From NCBI RefSeq assembly GCF_037042905.1, contig NC_087258.1:7170501-7234500 (forward strand): a stretch of 64,000 bases of DNA, given 5' to 3'. This DNA is from Lytechinus pictus. Taxonomy: Eukaryota > Echinodermata > Echinoidea > Temnopleuroida > Toxopneustidae. Made by a program: the position numbers and the translations under genes. The notes below the pieces were generated by a model. That model had not been told where the DNA came from. It saw nothing but the letters and a program-made list of their open reading frames with translations, and did not search any database. Below are positions 58,001 to 64,000 of the stretch, piece by piece. The stretch's first letter is position 1, and every line of letters starts with the position of its first letter.

Positions 58001-59628
58001 CAGGAAGAGAGATACAAGGAGAAGAAGGTGAGTGAATTCCTACCCAGGGAGTAGGTTGTGTGTATACAATATGTGTTGTGCTGGATTCAAAAGAAGATAA
58101 AGGTAGGATACTGTAATCCACCAGGTAGAGAAATTCAAGGAGAAGGTAAGTGGTTTCCTCCCCAGGGAGTGGGATATGTGTATATAATATGTGTGGCGCT
58201 GGATTTGGGAGAAGATAAAGATAGGATACTGTAATCCACTGGGAAATAGAAATATAAGAAGAACAGGCTTGTGATTAACAATGTGAGTTGTTATATGGCA
58301 CTTAATTTGATGTTGGTTAATGAAAGTTCTGGCAGATTTGACTAAACCATGTGATTCATATTATTGTAAACTGATTGCAATTTTCATCTTTTGTTGCAGG
58401 TAAATTTAAGTCAGGGTTCGACCTGAAAGCTGTTTACATGGTAGCTCGTCATGGCGACAGGACACCAATGTATGAATTCGCAGACCTTCCCAACAGCAAC
58501 TGGCATCCGCAGTGGAACTGTGATCTTAAACAAGCCATCAAGAAGACCACCTCGGACACCCTCAAGAGGTTTGTTGATCAAATGCAGGATGAGATCATCA
58601 AAGGTGAAATGACGGGTGCTTTGGGTACCTTCAAGAGTATGCCAATAAGTACCAACGGCATATGCAGGAATTCACAGCTGACACCAATTGGATGGCTGCA
58701 ACACTTGGAGCTTGGAAAGTTCTTCAGGAACATCTACGGAAGGACTTTGGTCAAGAACCCGGAGTTGCTGCGGAACGTCAGTGTCTTTCAGAGCACCATG
58801 AATCTGCGGACGCAGCGGAGCGCTTTCGCTTTTATGTATAGTTTTCTTGAGAAAGCCACGCTGAACGATACAATACGGATTAAGCGGTTACCCAACGTCA
58901 ACTTCTGTCCTTTGGATATGTGCGCCTGCCCAGCTTTAGACCACTTGATAAAGGCCAAAGAAACAGAGCATACCAAGATGATGAAAGGCAACCTCAAGTT
59001 CATGAACGTGATGAGAAGCGTAGCGAACACTCTGTATGGGACAACGCAAACATCAAAGTTGCCTGGGATCAACCAGGTGGCGGAAATCCTTGGAACTTTA
59101 GTCTGTCATAATATGCCATACCCATATGGAACATCGGGTGCCGTGACCCCTATACAGCATGCCGTCTATCACAAGCTCCTCGAGGAAACATGGGTTTCAC
59201 AATCTCGTGCCAAGGACGGCACGTACGAGAAAGTCGGACGAATGTTCATCCAACCGTTACTCACCGATATGGTACGCACCATGTACAAGGTCACCCAAGG
59301 TAGAAACGCACCTCGCTTCGTCTTCAACTCTGGTCACGACATCACAATAAGACCAATCGTTGATGGGCTCAAGCTCTCTGGTCCTGGATGGCCAAACTAC
59401 GCATCCCGGGTGGTCTTTGAGCTGTGGGGTAAGACAGGGTCAAAGGAACACTTCCTGCGTGTCCTTGCATACGGGAAGGACCAAACGAACAAAGCTTTGT
59501 TCTGTAAAGGGAAGATGACAGACGACGGACTGTGTCCTTTCTCAGCTCTACTGTCCTTTGTCGAGAGAGAGAACATGGAGTATTTTCATTCGGAATCTTA
59601 TAGAGAAGCATGTGCTAGAACTTTCTGA
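54939..59628 (+). CDS. PXYLP1: 2-phosphoxylose phosphatase 1
   Basis: Four exons join in frame: 54939-55050, 56882-57070, 57854-58027 and 58400-59628, total 1704 bp and 567 aa (human about 480). Residues 1-23 are Arg-rich, and 24-41 (ICFLLVCCCLAIILWLTL) form one membrane anchor, so it is type II and Golgi-facing. A long polar stem follows, with a Lys run at 107-116. The histidine acid phosphatase domain starts near 165: ARHGDRTP with catalytic His176, and the second motif SGHDITIRP with His471-Asp472. Other PXYLP1-like text is FRNIYGRTL, MCACPALDHL, VVFELWG and the C-terminal SYREACARTF. The enzyme removes the 2-phosphate from xylose in the glycosaminoglycan linkage region, allowing chain extension after FAM20B action (family knowledge). 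An in-frame TGA at 54924 supports ATG 54939; Met16 or Met18 are alternatives. Extra length lies in the stem. Confidence 0.93.
55051..56170. other. PXYLP1 intron 1, first part, with AGGGAAA repeats
   Basis: At 55105-55500 the word TCAGGGAAAA/TCAGGGAATT recurs about ten times, a dispersed low-complexity repeat. 55670-55960 resembles the interior of the AAGGTCAAG MITE family. The rest is AT-rich. Confidence 0.5.
56171..56563. mobile_element. 390-bp foldback MITE in PXYLP1 intron 1
   Basis: GGCCCTAATTCACAA at the left is inverted as TTGTGAATTTGGGCC at the right. The arms continue through GGTGGTTTTTAAAACC, CCATGGTTTGCGCA, TGTATAAATTACG, GCTGATGCGCGCTCTTGTCA and CAAATTGATG. A short centre contains GAGTCCACTGTTTGAAGAGT. 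Confidence 0.9.
56570..56795 (+). repeat. Degenerate tRNA-like SINE
   Basis: A tRNA-like head with ATAGGTTTTATTCCTGGCTG (B-box-like) is followed by GCAAGGCCCTTGGGAGAACA and ACCCCAGGTACATAAGAATT, with an ATT-rich tail. Assigned from layout only. Confidence 0.45.
56882..57070 (+). CDS. PXYLP1: PXYLP1 coding exon 2 (stem)
   Basis: It encodes LTLEQGKNSIGEDLNARWLH through YPGNGKGKKT, a polar lumenal stem with no catalytic motif. The acceptor is CTACCACAAAG| after a long T-rich stretch and the donor is ACAG|gtaagg. Phases fit exons 1 and 3. Confidence 0.78.
57150..57290 (-). repeat. SINE, minus strand
   Basis: The reverse complement reads TTCAGCAAGAGATTTATCAA then CATTGCGCTGCACTCGACCC-AGGT, the same body as 50930-50975, after a degraded tRNA-like head. 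Confidence 0.6.
57360..57595. repeat. (CTT)n-type polypyrimidine tract in PXYLP1 intron 2
   Basis: TTCTTCTTCTCCTTCTTCTT text runs for about 235 bp. The Leu/Phe and Glu-rich frames on either strand are artefacts. Confidence 0.93.
57596..57685 (-). repeat. tRNA-like SINE head, minus strand
   Basis: The reverse complement has ATGTGGTAGAGGCGGATAC and GGATTCAAATCCTACCACAG, A- and B-box-like words. The (GAA)n tract lies on its 3' side, as expected for a SINE tail that expanded. Confidence 0.55.
57854..58027 (+). CDS. PXYLP1: PXYLP1 coding exon 3 (Lys-rich stem)
   Basis: It encodes EDSKQNKLKKKKKKEKAHYE through FGYCNPPGREIQGEE. The acceptor is TATCCTCACAG| and the donor is G|gtgagt. The CNPPG motif just before the phosphatase domain resembles the YCNIP of the human protein. 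The 3' half of this exon is duplicated twice in the next intron. Confidence 0.88.
58028..58265 (+). repeat. Tandem duplicates of exon 3 end within PXYLP1 intron 3
   Basis: The segment from TGGATTCAGGAGAAGATAAA through the donor and about 60 bp of intron recurs at about 58083 (period 121) and 58202 (period 118). Copy 2 keeps an open frame WIQKKIKVGYCNPPGREIQG and a gtaagt donor. Copy 3 has lost both. Read-through from exon 3 meets TGA at once (GGT GAG TGA), so the copies are probably not coding. Confidence 0.85.
58400..59628 (+). CDS. PXYLP1: PXYLP1 coding exon 4 (entire phosphatase domain)
   Basis: The acceptor is CATCTTTTGTTGCAG| and TGA is at 59626-59628. It is a single 1229-bp exon encoding the RHGDR and HD motifs and the whole catalytic domain. 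The open frame continues a few codons upstream of the acceptor, but the splice site and exon 3 phase fix the start at 58400. Confidence 0.96.
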
Positions 59629-61160
59629 CCAAACTAGCTGTGAAACATATACTAGCAAAGATTGACAAAATATTGGTCTTACTCTATTTCTGTCTATACT
59701 CATTTCAAGATTGTTGTATTTCCTGGCCAAAGTATTTATGACTTCAACTTGATAAACTTGACAATCTTTCGGAGTATTTCTCTTCAAAATCTTATCCAGA
59801 ATCATGTACTGGAACTGTGCGACCAAACTTCTTTCAAGATTAATAGAATTTCCCAACCAAAGCTTTTATGAGTATGAGTCAAATTGGACAAAGCATGACA
59901 GTCTTTTTATAGTAATGTAATATATCATCAAGAAGATTGTACATTTCTTGAAATCAACATGACAAAACTTTGCAATCTGTTCTTTGGTCGCTCTTTTGGA
60001 ATTTGTTTTTCTCATTTCCAGAAAAATCTATGAAATGAAATTTGTGACCAACCTACTGATGAAATAACTTGATAATCTTTCGGTGGTGACATATATTTTT
60101 TTAAAGACTTATGTCAAGACCCCTGTCTGCTTTATACTTACTGATGAAACTTCTCTAATGAGACCAACTCATAAAAATAGTAAATGGTTGTTAAATTCAA
60201 AAGCTGGAAATACTCATTTGGAGGGAGTTTGACCAATTATCAGTTTGCTTCTTTGGCTGCCGTTTTGGCTGCAGAAATGACTATTAAAAGCAAGTCCTGA
60301 CAGACATTCCTGCTGTTGAATTTAACAACGATGTATTGCAAACTTTGAGTGGATGAGTGAGAAAACTTTACATTGGTTCATTCTTGCCAAAAGTGTGAAA
60401 ACTTCATTTTCAATTGTGTTTGTGAAATATTTCTGTTATGACCCATGTTAAGATGCTTGAGGTGGAAGTACTAGAAGTTTAGTGATCAAAGTATTTATGA
60501 AACAAACTTCATATTCTTGACATTCTGAAGGTCTTGAATAATATTCATTCAGACTTTTGCTTTATGTGTTTTATAACTTGTTATCAAACTACCAAATAGA
60601 ACATGTTAGTATATTTCTGTTCAGACTGGTTCCAAGAAGCAATATCACAGTGCTTTTATGTACTGGTGAATCTTGTACCAAACTAGCAATAAAACTTGGG
60701 GGCATGACAAATGAAAAAATTGCTTTCTGGTTTGCAATTGTCCCAGATCGGAATCTAGTTTTCTGATGAATGAATGCAGGGAATTATCAAACATTTCAAA
60801 CAAGTTTCAGAAATTATGGAATTTTTATGGTCCCAAGAACTGAATTTCTTTTCTGTACTGGCAGAGATGTGGTTCAGTGGATAAGTATCCAGCCTCTAAA
60901 TCACTGGGTTCCTAGTTCAAATCTTTGCTGCAGCGTTAACATCCTTTGGCAAGACATTAATCTACATTTGAGATAAACCTGCACCTGTCAGGAATTAATT
61001 CCTTGAAATTCTTGCCAAAACAGGAGATCTTGACTTCTCTTGTAGAACTAGGTTGTTTCAACAATATATATGAACTTGCCTATCAAGTGTGATTTACATG
61101 TACCATTTGTAACAAGTGTTTTTGTGTGTAAACAAAAATGAAATAAACATTAACCAAAAA
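59629..61160 (+). other. PXYLP1: Probable PXYLP1 3' untranslated region
   Basis: AT-rich non-coding sequence follows the stop. The first 900 bp has loose internal similarity (repeated GACCAAACT, CTTGATAATCTTTCGG and TCAAGA words). AATAAA at 61142-61147 is a candidate poly(A) signal, without an obvious GT-rich downstream element. Confidence 0.45.
60865..61015 (+). mobile_element. tRNA-derived SINE
   Basis: A-box TGGTTCAGTGGATAAG and B-box AGTTCAAATCT are followed by the body GGCAAGACATTAATCTACAT, ACCTGTCAGGAATT and CCTTGAAATTCTTGCC. Confidence 0.65.
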
Positions 61161-61894
61161 ACAAAACTACAGCAAAGAAACAAATACGCACTTGTAAGAC
61201 TAAAAAATTAGCTGGAATTTAAAGTTGACCATCATTCGGTGATGTATTTACAGGTCTATGTGCTGTGTAGATCTGCTTTTATTTTTTTTATGATCTTTGA
61301 TTCTGTAATTGGGCATTATTTGAAATAGCATTAAGGGCCTGCCCAAAGAATTGTTTAAAAGAAGTGATATATTAGATATAGCATTGTGGATTTAATTCTG
61401 TATATTTCTCCAAACTGAATATACTGTAGATAAAATACATAGAATGCACAGATTTGAATACATAATTCGTTTAGGTAAAATTTCATTAGAAATGAGTTTC
61501 AATATTTGAGGGTATTATTTAATTTGTTGAATGCTATCGAAATTGTACCAGATTGATTATTGACTTGGTCACATTTTAAAGGGAATATACAATTGAGGGT
61601 TTTAGTGAATATACACTGTAAGTCCACATATCTTTTTTAATACAAAAATACTATTTGGCCCCTTTGAATGTTAATCTTCTTTCTCTTGAAACATTTAGAA
61701 AAATTACTTACTTTTATTTACATGTAGGCAAGGATGTTGATGACAATAAAATTGCTTTGCAGTGAACTTCAGTTTGATTATTTTTTCAAGACGTAAAACA
61801 GAGTCATCGAGTCTGATAGTGGACTTTAAAAAAATAGTACATGTATGTTGGAGGAGACTGCATGCAGATATTTTGTATTGGATAACACGATTCA
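61161..61894. other. Intergenic, nothing recognised
   Basis: AT-rich sequence. Confidence 0.5.
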
Positions 61895-62035
61895 TCCACA
61901 TTTTTCTTCTCTCAACCCAGGAGAGGTGAATGGATACCCAGCAGGGATAATTCCTTGAATGAACGAAGTGCTGGAAACTCCAGCTGGCAGCACATATGGG
62001 GTTTTATATATAGCGAGTCAGTGAATAGGCAAGAA
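61895..62035 (+). repeat. SINE body, 5'-truncated
   Basis: TCATCCACATTTTTCTTCTC, TCAACCCAGGAGAGGTGAAT, GGATACCCAGCAGGGATAAT and CGAGTCAGTGAATAGGCAAG match the body of the SINE at 50843 and the fragment at 48140. Confidence 0.65.
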
Positions 62036-63429
62036 AATAGATATTGTTACATACATGATCATATAAATTCAAACTTTTTCAGGAGTCTGCTCCTTTTGAA
62101 TGTATAATAGATATACAGTGCCTACTATGCTGTGAATACTCATCACATTGTATTACAAAATATTACTAGAATTAATAGAATTACAGTTAATGAGAGAAAA
62201 AATTGAATTATTTCTCTCTTTATGGCTGTCAAAAGATCATCAAAGTCTTTTTGATATGTATGTTGTCTGTACTAGTAGTCTATCTTTATCAATAAGCACC
62301 AAACAATCCTGTAGTAGTAGCATTGTAAAGTTTAGATTATATACACCAACCTATTCAGTGTTCATTATAGTCTTATATGTAAGTAGCAAAATTAAGAAAA
62401 GAGAATCTTAACAGAGTTTTGTATGAATGTTTTTGAAAGTTTTTACCTTATTTGATTTTATATCCCTTATAACACAATTTCTTGGTTTAAAAAATTGTCA
62501 TTCTTTTTATTAGAACAGCTCAAATATATAAGTGCAATGTACATTAGAATTATCAATGTATTTAGGCTGTAGATAAGAGCTTGCCGTTACATGAAATCAT
62601 TGTCCAATCTGACAGTTGAACAAAAATACTTTTAGAAGTATCAATAACTAAAATGTTTTCAATAATTTGTAGCACCTTTGTATTATCGTATAGCAATATG
62701 GGTATGCATTTCATATTTTTCTTGTGAAGATTTGAATAACTTGATCTTTCAAGAGCTTTGAGTAAAATTTCAGAATGCATATTTAATTGCATTATTTCAT
62801 TAAATTTGGGGGATTGCGTTTTTGAATTGTATTGTGAGAATCTAGGGAACATGCATAGGCGCATTGCATCCAAAATGTATTTGCTTTTAAAAATATATAT
62901 TTGAAATTGCATGGTCATTCTCGAAAGTAAATCACAATTTATGAAAATCATGACTGCTACCTTTAAATCTCATTTGTTAAACTGAAGTGATTTGAATGAA
63001 ATTTCACTTGGCATGAGTATACATGCAGTGCCATGTCCATTGATCAATGAGATTACATGTTTAATTACATTCACCTTGGCTCCTAATAATGACTATTAGG
63101 TCATATATACATAGAACTTTGGGAAAAACACCTTTTGTATACTGTATTGGAATTATGATTTGATTACATTTTGTGGTTGATACTGTATATGGCAGCATTA
63201 TATTTGTCAGTAGATAAACTTATGTATGGTTATTTTCTTCCGGTAATGTTTCATTCATTTTGTGAAGTATTTTAATGTTTGTTTTATGTCACATGCCTAG
63301 AAAGGGCATGATTTAATGTACTACAAATATCTTTGCATGTGTCACTTCAAATCTTCAACTATATCTGTCTGAAATTTGATTAGAGTTTCTATTTCTTGTT
63401 TTAATTTCTAAGATTTATTGATCGTAGGA
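62036..63429. other. Intergenic, nothing recognised
   Basis: AT-rich sequence. A 129-aa minus-strand frame at 62562-62951 has AT-driven composition and no recognised domain. Confidence 0.5.
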
Positions 63430-63860
63430 GTGTTGGAAAGGGGTAGAGATGGGGAGGGGCAGAGGACAGGAGAGCAATAAAAATGAGAAAGACAACAGAA
63501 AAACAAGGATACCAAAGAGGACAGAAGTGAGTAGAGAAAGGTTTTGGAGGAGGGGAGGAAGGAGAATTCTCCCTTTGTCTCCATCTGTTCCCCTTCCTTT
63601 CTCCTTCTCTTCTCTCCCCCTTCTCCTTCCTTTTCCCCCTTTCTCTCTTCCTTTTCTTCCCCATCCCTTCCTTTCTCCTCTCCTTCACTTTTTCCTTCCT
63701 TTCTCCCCCACTCTTCCCTATTCCCTCTCCTTCCCTTCTCTTTTTCCTCATCTCTCACCCTTTCTCCCCCTCTTCCTTCCCTTTTCCCTAACACCCCATT
63801 CCACTCCCTCACCCCCTTCTCACCCCGCCTCCCCCCTCCCTTGAAACCACTTCCCTGGCC
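63430..63860. repeat. Purine tract followed by polypyrimidine tract
   Basis: Purine-rich sequence (63430-63565) turns at GGAGAATTCTCC into about 280 bp of C and T (63570-63845). The two halves are roughly complementary near the turn. Frames on both strands are artefacts. Confidence 0.9.
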
Positions 63861-64000
63861 TATCACAACACATCAAATACACACACAAACACTACATGAC
63901 AAATCTGTCAAGATTTAGTGTTGATAGTTTGAATTTTATTTGACTACTGCGGCAAAATGCATAATTGTCGAGACCCAGAATCCTATTTGATGTACTGTAC

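Noticed and set aside
58375-58399. Alternative start of PXYLP1 at the 5' end of the long open frame
   Set aside because: There is no ATG there. The acceptor at 58399 and the phase of exon 3 show that this is intron sequence.
62562-62951. 129-aa minus-strand open frame
   Set aside because: Composition follows the AT-rich background; no domain or splice context was recognised.
63408-63918. Open frames of 116-152 aa on both strands
   Set aside because: They are low-complexity translations of purine/pyrimidine tracts.

Overview
This is a window of a eukaryotic nuclear genome, most likely a marine invertebrate deuterostome such as a sea urchin or another echinoderm. The evidence is intron-rich genes with canonical GT/AG splice sites, three proteins that match vertebrate orthologues closely, many tRNA-like SINEs, MITEs and CR1-like LINE tails, and frequent ACATGTA words. 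The species assignment is inference.

Three protein-coding genes are present, all on the + strand. (1) 1232-5060: the last three coding exons of an EFHD1/EFHD2 (swiprosin) orthologue, an EF-hand calcium and actin-binding regulator. Its first exon is outside the window. One intron is filled by a 64/67-bp minisatellite and a trinucleotide-repeat field. (2) 27797-39443: a complete seven-exon gene for the mitochondrial pyrimidine-nucleotide carrier SLC25A36/SLC25A33 (320 aa), with a CCAAT/E-box promoter region just upstream. (3) 54939-59628: four coding exons for 2-phosphoxylose phosphatase PXYLP1 (567 aa, type II Golgi protein), with a likely non-coding first exon further upstream.

The 7-27 kb interval is a transposon graveyard. 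It holds nested hAT-like elements with recognisable terminal repeats, two of them with 8-bp target-site duplications (one exact, one with a mismatch). They carry arrays of a 100-200 bp unit whose signature is the mini-hairpin word GCGAAGC. The interval also has a 740-bp almost pure purine tract, two inverted 16-bp satellite arrays, a decayed pogo/Tigger transposase gene, three histone-type 3' stem-loops, a 650-bp foldback and a CR1/L2-type reverse-transcriptase remnant. Intervals 40-54 kb and 59.6-64 kb are intergenic or UTR with scattered SINEs, MITEs and Mutator-like elements with 8-9 bp duplications.

The three genes do not form a pathway. SLC25A36 and PXYLP1 are also near neighbours in human (3q23), and EFHD2 and SLC25A33 both lie on human 1p36, so the window probably keeps an ancestral linkage block. 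Many long open frames here are low-complexity artefacts and are not annotated. I found no bacterial-type operon, CRISPR array or clearly new enzymatic system. The most unusual material is the GCGAAGC elements, an intronic duplication of a PXYLP1 exon end, and the histone-type stem-loop cluster.
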